Assembly: GCA_025056375.1 (NCBI GenBank)
Contig: JANWWH010000005.1
Location: 1-46,112, forward strand
DNA from: Aquificaceae bacterium
GTDB taxonomy: Bacteria; Aquificota; Aquificia; Aquificales; Aquificaceae
Length of the DNA stretch: 46,112 nucleotides
Direction: 5' to 3'
Shown: in pieces, positions 1-7,094 of the stretch
Layout of the letters: each line of letters begins with the position of its first letter
Position numbering within the stretch: the first letter of the stretch is position 1
The notes under the pieces: model-generated
Databases searched by the model: none
Told to the model about the DNA's origin: nothing
The model's input: the letters and a program-made list of their open reading frames with translations, nothing else
Position numbers and translations under genes: made by a program

Positions 1-399
1 TACATGCCCAAGCCCTTTGGCTTTCTGAAGGATTTTTTCCCCTCCATAGAGGGTATAGACTACGTGCCAGGAGAAAGGCTTAGACCTTTAGAATATAAAA
101 ACATGAGGATAGCCACTGCTATATGCTTTGAGGTTGCTTATCACAACCTTGTTAAAAAACTATCTGAAAGGGCGAACCTTATAGCAGTGCTTACCAACGA
201 CGGATGGTTTAAAGATTCCGACTGCACCCATCAGCACTACCTTTGGGCAAGGGTCAGAGCTCTGGAAAACGGAAGATATCTTCTCTGGGTGAACAACTCG
301 GGAGATACGGGCGTCATAGACCCCTACGGAAGGGTTCTGAGCAGGATGCCTTACATGAAAAGGGGAATAATCTTTCATGAGGTCAGACTTATACCTTAA
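1..399 (+). CDS. lnt: Apolipoprotein N-acyltransferase, C-terminal fragment
   Basis: This is the last 132 codons of a protein entering from the left edge. It matches the end of the nitrilase-like periplasmic domain of Lnt, which adds the third acyl chain to the N-terminal Cys of lipoproteins in the inner membrane. The likely nucleophile is the Cys of the ATAICFE motif (bases 124-126), followed by the conserved NDGWF and a RALENGRY segment typical of the family. The usual final transmembrane helix of Lnt is short or absent here, since the frame stops soon after GVIDPYGRVL. The end overlaps pgsA by 23 bases, which suggests one phospholipid/lipoprotein operon. Confidence in family is high; a different carbon-nitrogen hydrolase is possible but less likely. 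Confidence 0.85.
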   Translation, partial: YMPKPFGFLKDFFPSIEGIDYVPGERLRPLEYKNMRIATAICFEVAYHNLVKKLSERANLIAVLTNDGWFKDSDCTHQHYLWARVRALENGRYLLWVNNSGDTGVIDPYGRVLSRMPYMKRGIIFHEVRLIP

Positions 400-913
400 A
401 ACGCCAAACCTCCTGTCCCTGTCAAGACTACTCCTTAGCCCAATGTTGCTCTTCTTGCAAGAGGAGCTCTTAGCCTTATTCTTTCTTACTCTTGCCCTTT
501 CGGACGCGTTCGATGGTTTTCTTGCGAGGAAGTTAAAGGCTCAAACGGAGCTGGGCAAGGTCCTTGACCCACTGGCGGATAAGGTCATGCTCCTCTGCGG
601 GCTTTTCCTATGCGTATACAAACTTAGGGGCTTGCCCGAATGGCTCTTCTACCTTTCTCTTTTGAGAGACCTATTCCTACTGTTTGGGGCTACGCTCCTT
701 ACCCTGAAGGGTAGGGGAGTTCCTTCTGCAAGGCTCGTAGGAAAGGCTCACACCTTCTTTCTCTCCCTTCTCCTTTTCCTGTGCATGCTCGGGCTTCCTG
801 TGGAGGGGCTTTCCTTTCTTGCCCTCATGCTCCTTATAGCTTCTTGGTTTGATTATCTCTCCGTGGGTTTGAAGAAGTTCAGAAATCAAACTTCTTCCTT
901 ATCCTTATCCTGA
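377..913 (+). CDS. pgsA: CDP-diacylglycerol-glycerol-3-phosphate 3-phosphatidyltransferase
   Basis: Integral membrane enzyme of 178 residues that makes phosphatidylglycerol phosphate from CDP-diacylglycerol and glycerol 3-phosphate. The CDP-alcohol phosphatidyltransferase signature is complete: D43, D46-G47, A50-R51, G60, D64 and D68. Hydrophobic helices surround it, and the length is typical of PgsA. It starts inside the end of lnt (23-base overlap), so it is probably translationally coupled. It converges on the tamB-like gene, sharing 35 bases of 3' coding sequence. The phosphatase for the next step (PgpA) is also in this window near 41 kb. Another CDP-alcohol transferase such as PssA cannot be excluded, but the length and N-terminus fit PgsA best. 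Confidence 0.88.
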   Translation: MRSDLYLKTPNLLSLSRLLLSPMLLFLQEELLALFFLTLALSDAFDGFLARKLKAQTELGKVLDPLADKVMLLCGLFLCVYKLRGLPEWLFYLSLLRDLFLLFGATLLTLKGRGVPSARLVGKAHTFFLSLLLFLCMLGLPVEGLSFLALMLLIASWFDYLSVGLKKFRNQTSSLSLS

Positions 914-3900
914 CCTCTTGTGTTTTATCGGAGTAAAGCTTTCCTCCTATGGAGGTGTTTGGTGTGAGCTTCGCTTCTCCTGCGGTGTAGGTTTCTTTTG
1001 GGTCTTTCAGCGTGCTCTGTCTGTGTTCCACCGAGAGCCTATCAGTTATCTCTTTGGATATGGAGGCACTTATGCCCACCTCGCCGGTCGTGGACATAGA
1101 AGGGTAAACCTGAACCTTTACATCAAGCCCCGTCACGCCCTTTGCACCTTTTATAAAACCGCTCAACTGAGGGACCTGGCTTATGAGGGCACCACCTATG
1201 GGTATCAACCCCTCTCCTTCTTCACTGCCTAACACAAGGGCGGTAAGAACCTCCCTGCTGTCTCTGGGTGGCTCTGACCTAACTATAACCTTTGGATACT
1301 GAGGGTGTCCCTTCAGGTCAAGGATTATAGTGTAGTCGGGCGTTGGCGTGGTCAGGCTAAGTTCCAGTTCGCTCTCCTTTCGGGTGAGGTTTACCTCACC
1401 CTTCCTTACGAAGAAGTCTCTCTCAAAGTAGCTCAGTTTTCCACCCTTGAGATACGCATTCACCCTATAGTCTGGCTCGTAGAGGGTGCCCTTTATGCTC
1501 GCAGAGAGGTCCGCATACAAGAAACCTTCAGGAAGGTTTATCCTTAGTGGTTCTGAAGAGTTAAAAGAAAGGTCAAGGCTAACCCTCTTGTATTCCTCTG
1601 GTGGAGGGCTCTTTTTCCTTGACCATCTCTGAAGGTTTACAAGCCCGGAGGTGTAGAAAGTTCCACCTATGTTCAGGCTCCCGTGGTTGTAGCTTACGCT
1701 CCCCTTACCGGATAGAAAAAGGCTTGTCCTTATGTCCTCTCCTCTGTAGAGCACAGGAAGCTGTGACATTTCAAAGCTAATCTTGGCGGAGTTTTCCTTG
1801 CCAGTTAGCTGAGCAAGGAGTGAAGCTCTCTGGTTACCCTGAAGCTGGAAGCGGCCCTGAAAGCCTTCTTCCTTGAGGTTCAGCTCAAGGTTTCCCTGAA
1901 GGGGCATAGCAAGATATCTGGACCTTAGGATGACCTTCTCTGACCTTGCCAGAAGGAGAAAGTCTTCACCTCCGTAAGAAAGGCGGTAAGAAACCTTACC
2001 CTCCGCATCCGCCAACAACCTACTCCTCAGGAGGGCGGAGAGCTTCCCCAGGTCCAGATATCCCTCCGAGGAAAAGTTCAAGCCCTTTAGATAGTGCACC
2101 ACCACAGGACCCTCCGCCACGCCTGAAAGCCTACCCTTTAGACCCAAGCTCCCGTCCTTGTAACTTCCTTTTTCAAAGTCCAGCCTTCCGAGCACCTCTT
2201 GACCGAGCATAAGAGACACGGGCTTCACCTCTATGCTCCCCTCTCCTCTACTTCCGTAGAGCCTCGCACCCTCCACCCTCAGGCTCCACAGCCCATCCTT
2301 AAGGGTAAAACCCTCAAGAGCACCCTCCATCCTGTCTCCCTTTGCTTCAAGATAGGCTCTAATGGGGAAGGAAAAACCCTTGTAACCGCCCGTCCCTGCC
2401 AGCGAAAGCCTGAAGCCTTCACCCATACCCCTTAGGCTGTAAGAGGAAGTAAGGCTAAAATCCCCTAAACTTTCCCTTAGAGAACCCTGAACTTGGTAGC
2501 TACCCTCTTTAAACCTATAGCCCCCTTCTCCCTTTAGGTGTTCTCCGAAGTTAAAGGAAGCATGCAGAGCTTCCTCGTCCAGCCTACCTTCAAAACGACC
2601 CTCTTTGTAAGAAAAACCCATAAACCCCGTCTCCCCAAGATTGCCCTCAAAGGAGCCTGACCATCCCCTTTCCCCTCTCAGAAGTTCGAAGCCTACGCCT
2701 ACCCTTGAGGAAAACCCCCTTCCTGAAAAAGAACAGTAAAGGCTTCCTGCGGTAGAAACCTTGTCCTTTTTTATGCTTAGACCCGCACTGCCATATAGAG
2801 AGTTTACCTCCACGCCCCTGTAGGAGAAGTTTATGCCCTCCAGCCTGAGCCCTCCGGAGAAGCTCTCCTCTCTTATGGAGCCTTGCCCCTCCAGAGAAAA
2901 ACCTTCACCCACCATCCTCAGCGCATAGACATCGCCCTCAAGGTTAAGGGTGTAGTCCGCAGAACCAAGGGACAGGTCTCTGTAGGTTATACCACCTAAC
3001 TTCCCTGCGCCCTTGAGGTAAAGGCGTCCTTCTCGAAGAGCAAGAAGCCCCTTGTAATAGAGCTGGAAGGCGGTATCTCCCCTCTTCACACTGTAGCCCA
3101 GCAGGGTTGCATCGCCAACGAGGTTGCTTCCTAAGAAACTCCCTCTGTAGTCAAGCTGGAAGGGTTGAAGGGAGGAAAACTCAAAGCTACCCCTTGGTAT
3201 GTCTCTGTAGTGAAGCCAAAGCCTTAGCTCCACTCCGCCGAGACTGTGTTGGTCAAATTCCATAAAGGGTGCATGAGCCCGAAGTTTGAGGAAGCCCTCC
3301 CTTACATCAACGCTGAGTTCACCGTTTACCATACCAAGAACCTTCCTCCTCAGAGAAAGGAGTTTCTCATCCACCAAAAAACGGGAAAAACGACCCCTAA
3401 GAAGCCCCTCCTTGAGAGAATAGTCAAGCTCCAGAAGGGCGGAGGAGTCTATTAGGCTGGCTTTTATCCGATTTTTTCCCCTCCACTCCCAGAGGTATTC
3501 ACCTTCCACCCGCAAAGCTCTGTAGCTCTTTCTCTCTTTCAGTTCAATGTCCGCACTCCCTTCAAAGGAAGCCCTTAGCTTTCTGTAGTTCAGGCTTCCC
3601 CTGAAACTTAAGGGCATATCTCCAAGACGAAAGTGTCTTCCTTCCAAAGGAAGGACCCTTCCCCAAGCTTCAAAGCTACCCTCCTTGCCCTTCCAAGAAG
3701 CCTTCAGCTGAAAATGGTAGAGCTTGCTCTTTACCTCCGCTCCCTTTACGAGAAGTTCACCACCAACCGCACGAACATCCTTCGGGAGGACCTCAAGATG
3801 GTGTAGGTTCTGTCCCCGCATCCAGTAAGCCTCCGTCCAACCCTCTGAGCGGACCCTACCAGCCCTCAGCTCCGTCTTTGGTATGAAGAGGGTAAGGCTT

Positions 3901-4274
3901 TCACTGTGAGGTATGTAGTTTAGGGATATGTAAAGTTTATCCACGCGGAGGTTGAGCCTCTCTGCAAGTCTTGTAAGGTTTGTAAAGTCGTAGTGAAAGG
4001 GTTTGTCAGAGGGCGGTGCCTTAGAGACCTCTATGAGGTTGAACTCCTCTACCTGAAAGCGCCAGGGTTGAAGGGAAACCCTTTTCAGAAAAAGGTGGAG
4101 GGTTATGTGTCCTATGGGGGCATGGAGGAAAAAGCTATCAAAGCCTATACCTTCCTTCAGGCTCACGCTGAGACCCTTTAGGTCCCACTCTACCCTGCGT
4201 GCAAGCAAGTAGGGCTTAAGTAGGAGGAAGTAAAAGGTCAGGAAGAGAAGGAGGATGTAGCCAACCGCACGCAT
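879..4274 (-). CDS. tamB: TamB/DUF490-type AsmA-like envelope protein
   Basis: A protein of 1131 residues: one N-terminal membrane anchor (residues about 4-25), then about 1000 residues of beta-strand-rich sequence heavy in Gly/Ser/Leu and alternating charge, and a C-terminal DUF490/TamB domain ending in an aromatic-terminated strand (last residue Phe). TamB-like proteins form long hydrophobic grooves across the periplasm and are linked to phospholipid transport to, or protein assembly in, the outer membrane. I chose ATG 4274 because the frame upstream (to 4361) crosses the divergent plsY start and has no hydrophobic anchor at its own N-terminus. A TATAAT on this strand (4292-4287) lies 12 bases before this ATG. 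No bamA/tamA homologue is visible nearby. Confidence 0.82.
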   Translation of the reverse strand: MRAVGYILLLFLTFYFLLLKPYLLARRVEWDLKGLSVSLKEGIGFDSFFLHAPIGHITLHLFLKRVSLQPWRFQVEEFNLIEVSKAPPSDKPFHYDFTNLTRLAERLNLRVDKLYISLNYIPHSESLTLFIPKTELRAGRVRSEGWTEAYWMRGQNLHHLEVLPKDVRAVGGELLVKGAEVKSKLYHFQLKASWKGKEGSFEAWGRVLPLEGRHFRLGDMPLSFRGSLNYRKLRASFEGSADIELKERKSYRALRVEGEYLWEWRGKNRIKASLIDSSALLELDYSLKEGLLRGRFSRFLVDEKLLSLRRKVLGMVNGELSVDVREGFLKLRAHAPFMEFDQHSLGGVELRLWLHYRDIPRGSFEFSSLQPFQLDYRGSFLGSNLVGDATLLGYSVKRGDTAFQLYYKGLLALREGRLYLKGAGKLGGITYRDLSLGSADYTLNLEGDVYALRMVGEGFSLEGQGSIREESFSGGLRLEGINFSYRGVEVNSLYGSAGLSIKKDKVSTAGSLYCSFSGRGFSSRVGVGFELLRGERGWSGSFEGNLGETGFMGFSYKEGRFEGRLDEEALHASFNFGEHLKGEGGYRFKEGSYQVQGSLRESLGDFSLTSSYSLRGMGEGFRLSLAGTGGYKGFSFPIRAYLEAKGDRMEGALEGFTLKDGLWSLRVEGARLYGSRGEGSIEVKPVSLMLGQEVLGRLDFEKGSYKDGSLGLKGRLSGVAEGPVVVHYLKGLNFSSEGYLDLGKLSALLRSRLLADAEGKVSYRLSYGGEDFLLLARSEKVILRSRYLAMPLQGNLELNLKEEGFQGRFQLQGNQRASLLAQLTGKENSAKISFEMSQLPVLYRGEDIRTSLFLSGKGSVSYNHGSLNIGGTFYTSGLVNLQRWSRKKSPPPEEYKRVSLDLSFNSSEPLRINLPEGFLYADLSASIKGTLYEPDYRVNAYLKGGKLSYFERDFFVRKGEVNLTRKESELELSLTTPTPDYTIILDLKGHPQYPKVIVRSEPPRDSREVLTALVLGSEEGEGLIPIGGALISQVPQLSGFIKGAKGVTGLDVKVQVYPSMSTTGEVGISASISKEITDRLSVEHRQSTLKDPKETYTAGEAKLTPNTSIGGKLYSDKTQEVRIRIRKKFDF

Positions 4275-4298
4275 GGCTTCTGAGTTATTATAATTGCC
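4275..4298. promoter_or_regulatory. Divergent tamB / plsY promoter region (24 bp)
   Basis: Only 24 bases separate the two divergent start codons, and they contain an AT core read as TATAAT on both strands (4289-4294 forward, 4292-4287 reverse). The forward hexamer ends 4 bases before the plsY ATG and the reverse one 12 bases before the tamB ATG. There is no room for a Shine-Dalgarno site on the plsY side, so plsY mRNA is predicted to be leaderless. Any -35 boxes must lie inside the opposite gene. Confidence 0.6.
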
Positions 4299-4883
4299 AT
4301 GGACAGCCTGCTGCTTATCCTCTTTGCATACCTTTACGGTTCTCTGCTTTTTGGAGAGCATGTGGCGAGGTGGAAGGGGGTGGACATAAGGTCTGTAGGG
4401 AGTGGAAATGTGGGTGCCACAAATGTAGGCAGGGTGCTGGGGAAAAAGTATGCCTTTGTAGTGTTTCTTCTGGACTTTTCAAAGGGTCTTGTTCCTATGC
4501 TTCTTGCGAGGCTTTACTTCGGGCTTGATAGCTGGACAACCTTCTTTGTGGGGCTTGCGAGCCTTTTAGGACACATGTATCCCTTCTTTCACGGCTTTAA
4601 GGGTGGTAAGGGTGTGGCTACCGCCTTTGGCACTCTCACCGCCCTCTCCCCTCTTACCGCCTTTCTTTCCATTACCCTATGGGGTTTCCTCTTCAGGTGG
4701 AAGGGTATAGTGTCTATCGCCTCTCTTGGTGCTTCAGCCTTTGCGGTAGTGTTCCTGCTCCTTTCTGGGTATCCCTTCAGGATGTTTCTTATGGGTATTT
4801 TCATGTTCCTCCTCATACTCTACAGGCACAGGGACAACATAAGGAGGCTTATGGAAGGAAGAGAGCTCACCTTTAGGGCATGA
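4299..4883 (+). CDS. plsY: Glycerol-3-phosphate acyltransferase PlsY
   Basis: Polytopic inner-membrane enzyme of 194 residues that uses acyl-phosphate to acylate position 1 of glycerol 3-phosphate, the first step of phospholipid synthesis. The three family motifs are visible: the SVGSGNVGATNVGR segment (residues about 32-45), the GHMYPFFHGFKGGKGVAT segment in the middle, and a C-terminal RHRDNIRRL region. Length is normal. A TATAAT 4 bases before the ATG suggests a leaderless message. It overlaps the next gene by ATGA, so the glycosyltransferase is probably co-translated. The assignment is secure. Confidence 0.96.
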   Translation: MDSLLLILFAYLYGSLLFGEHVARWKGVDIRSVGSGNVGATNVGRVLGKKYAFVVFLLDFSKGLVPMLLARLYFGLDSWTTFFVGLASLLGHMYPFFHGFKGGKGVATAFGTLTALSPLTAFLSITLWGFLFRWKGIVSIASLGASAFAVVFLLLSGYPFRMFLMGIFMFLLILYRHRDNIRRLMEGRELTFRA

Positions 4884-6298
4884 TTTACGTCCTCTCTTTC
4901 AACCTTTTACTTCTCTTTTTCAGGCTCTTATACTTGCTTCTTTACCCCCTTGACCTCACGCCAGAGGAAGCCCAGTATTGGGACTGGTCAAGACATCTGG
5001 ACCTAAGCTATTACTCAAAACCGCCTCTGGTCGCTTATACAAACTTCCTTACCGGAAAGCTTTTCGGCGTCTCCGAGATTGGGGTAAGGATAACGCCCAT
5101 ACTCCTCTCTTTCCTCCTTTCGATGCTCACCTACCTCTTTATGAGGCACCTCTTTGACCACCGCTCCGCCATGATAGCTTCCACGCTACCCCAGCTCACC
5201 GTAGGCTTTAGCATGAATTCCCTACTTATGACCACTGACGCCCTCTTAGTGTTCTTCTGGTCTCTGGCAGTTATGGTGCTTTTCTTCGCCTTTGAAAAGA
5301 ATTCTCTATACCTATGGCTCCTCGCTGGGTTTCTGGCAGGGCTTGCCTTCCTGAGCAAGTATCCTGCGGTTTTCTTACTACCCTGCGCACTGCTCTTTGC
5401 CCTTTTCTACCGTAGGGGTTTGCTGAAGAGCTACAAACCCTATCTCAGCCTTCTGCCCGCCCTACTTTTGAGCCTTCCCGTCCTTTACTGGAACTACAAA
5501 CGGGATTTTGTCTCCTTTAAGCACGTTTCCACCCTTGCCAGCAAGTCTTCAGAAGTTTTAAACCTTCAGAGCTTTCTCGAGTTTCTTGGAGGTCAGCTCC
5601 TTCTCCTTTCAGTGCTTCCCTTCCTTCTTTTACCCCTTGCTTGGTGGAGGGGTTTGGGGGCGTCTAAGACTGGCTTTTTCGTGCTCTTTTCTCTTCCAGT
5701 TTTTCTCTTCTTTGCCCTACTTTCCACTTTCAAGAGGGTGGAAGCCAACTGGCCAGGCTTTGGCTACTTCACCGCCTTCCTGCTCCTTAGCTTACAACTC
5801 TCAAAGAGCAAGCTACTCCTCCCCACTTACCTTCTTGCTCTTTTCCTGTTTCTCTTTCTACACTTTACGCCCCTCCTCGACCTTTTGGGTTTGGGTGGTC
5901 TTGTCCCGCCCAAGAGAGACCCTACAAAGGTAGGCGTTGGCTGGTCCCAGCTCGGTGTTGTAGTAAGCCAGATGAGGAAAGGTGAGGAAAAGATAATAAC
6001 ACCTCATTACCAGATAAGCGCGGAGCTTGCCTTCTACGTGAAGGGTAACCCAAGAACCTACTGCATAAACTTGGGTAGGCGGATGAACCAATACGACCTC
6101 TGGAAAAAAGACTATGAGGGAGACGCCCTCTTCGTAGACTACAGACCCATAGACCCTAAGGTGCTCTCTGCCAGTGATGGTATAATAGAAAGTAGGGAAT
6201 TCTCCGTTATATGGAGAGGGCAGGAAGTTAAGAGGTTTTACATATATAGGCTAAAAAATTTAAGAAAGGTGGAGGAGAAGATGCCTGAGAGTTATTAG
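4880..6298 (+). CDS. GT39/ArnT-like membrane glycosyltransferase
   Basis: A 472-residue polytopic protein of the PMT_2 / ArnT-like superfamily, which transfer sugars from polyprenyl-phosphate carriers to lipids or proteins on the outer face of the inner membrane. The N-terminal loop has the family acidic motif (DLTPEEAQYWDW, residues about 24-35) and a downstream YYSKPPLVAY segment, followed by about ten hydrophobic helices and a C-terminal soluble part of about 110 residues (from about residue 360). It starts in an ATGA overlap with plsY. The substrate cannot be read from sequence: lipid A, a glycolipid or a protein are all possible. The 3' end overlaps the next gene by 14 bases. Confidence 0.8.
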   Translation: MIYVLSFNLLLLFFRLLYLLLYPLDLTPEEAQYWDWSRHLDLSYYSKPPLVAYTNFLTGKLFGVSEIGVRITPILLSFLLSMLTYLFMRHLFDHRSAMIASTLPQLTVGFSMNSLLMTTDALLVFFWSLAVMVLFFAFEKNSLYLWLLAGFLAGLAFLSKYPAVFLLPCALLFALFYRRGLLKSYKPYLSLLPALLLSLPVLYWNYKRDFVSFKHVSTLASKSSEVLNLQSFLEFLGGQLLLLSVLPFLLLPLAWWRGLGASKTGFFVLFSLPVFLFFALLSTFKRVEANWPGFGYFTAFLLLSLQLSKSKLLLPTYLLALFLFLFLHFTPLLDLLGLGGLVPPKRDPTKVGVGWSQLGVVVSQMRKGEEKIITPHYQISAELAFYVKGNPRTYCINLGRRMNQYDLWKKDYEGDALFVDYRPIDPKVLSASDGIIESREFSVIWRGQEVKRFYIYRLKNLRKVEEKMPESY

Positions 6299-7094
6299 AC
6301 CCCTCCTGAGCCTATACCTTGCAGGTTTTTTCCTTTACCACTCTCTGCCTTTTGTATTTCTTGAACACATCCACTACTCTATACCTACCCCAGCCCCACT
6401 ACCCTTTCAGAAACAGTGTGCTTACGTCATTAACCCCAAAACGGTTTACAACAGCCCTCTGGGAAACCCCAAAAAACTAAAAAAGGAGCTGGATAGCAGA
6501 GGTCTTCTACTTTATGAGGGTTCGGAGGAGTCTCTTGGTTACAGAGACATAAGCCTGAGCCTTTGGCTCGCCTACTTCCTTTTTGAGTTTGTGCCCAAGA
6601 GCTTCCTTCTGAAAGAGCCGGAGGACCCCTACAGCCTCTTGCACAACCACCGCTGTCTGCCCCTTGCTTCGGACATGCCCATAGTCCTTTCTCTCTGGAA
6701 CTTTGACTTTCCAAGCTACCGCTTTATACTGGGCAAGAGGAAAAACCTTTTCTACGGTGAGAGTTGTGAAACTCCAGAGGCTTCCCAGTTCCTTCCCTTT
6801 CTTGGCTCTGGGAGGCTTCAGGTCTACGCATACTCGAACAGAGGTTTTCACTTCCCTGGTAATAGCCTTAGAGTTCCTGCGGTGTTATCGGTGGACCTCT
6901 TTGAAAAAAGGGTTTTGGTGTTCCTCTGGAAGGAGGACAGACCCTACAAGGTCTTTGACAGGAGAACCATAAGAGAGAGACTTACAGAAGCCGGAAGCTA
7001 TCGCCTTCAGGCTTACACTTACAGATACAAGCTTTGGAAGTTTTATTTCGGTCTTCGCTCTCTTTTCTGCTCGCCCCCTCTTCAAGCCATGTAA
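6285..7094 (+). CDS. Unknown membrane-anchored protein, probable CTG start
   Basis: I do not recognise this 269-residue protein. An open frame runs from a stop at 6261 to 7094 with coding-like codon use throughout. It begins with a signal-anchor-like stretch (RVIRPLLSLYLAGFFLYHS), then a proline-rich segment and several aromatic-rich strands. The first ATG/GTG/TTG in frame is GTG 6591, which would remove the anchor and 102 residues. A strong GGAGGAG (6271-6277) sits 7 bases before CTG 6285, so I place the start there. The ATG at 6281 is in the frame of the previous gene and reaches a stop after five codons. The C-terminus (GSYRLQAYTYRY, then SPPL) loosely resembles the end of some extracytoplasmic beta domains; that is inference only. 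It follows the glycosyltransferase and may act with it. Confidence 0.6.
   Translation: MRVIRPLLSLYLAGFFLYHSLPFVFLEHIHYSIPTPAPLPFQKQCAYVINPKTVYNSPLGNPKKLKKELDSRGLLLYEGSEESLGYRDISLSLWLAYFLFEFVPKSFLLKEPEDPYSLLHNHRCLPLASDMPIVLSLWNFDFPSYRFILGKRKNLFYGESCETPEASQFLPFLGSGRLQVYAYSNRGFHFPGNSLRVPAVLSVDLFEKRVLVFLWKEDRPYKVFDRRTIRERLTEAGSYRLQAYTYRYKLWKFYFGLRSLFCSPPLQAM

Noticed and set aside
4275-4361. Upstream extension of the tamB-like gene
   Set aside because: It crosses the divergent promoter and the plsY start and moves the membrane anchor away from the N-terminus.
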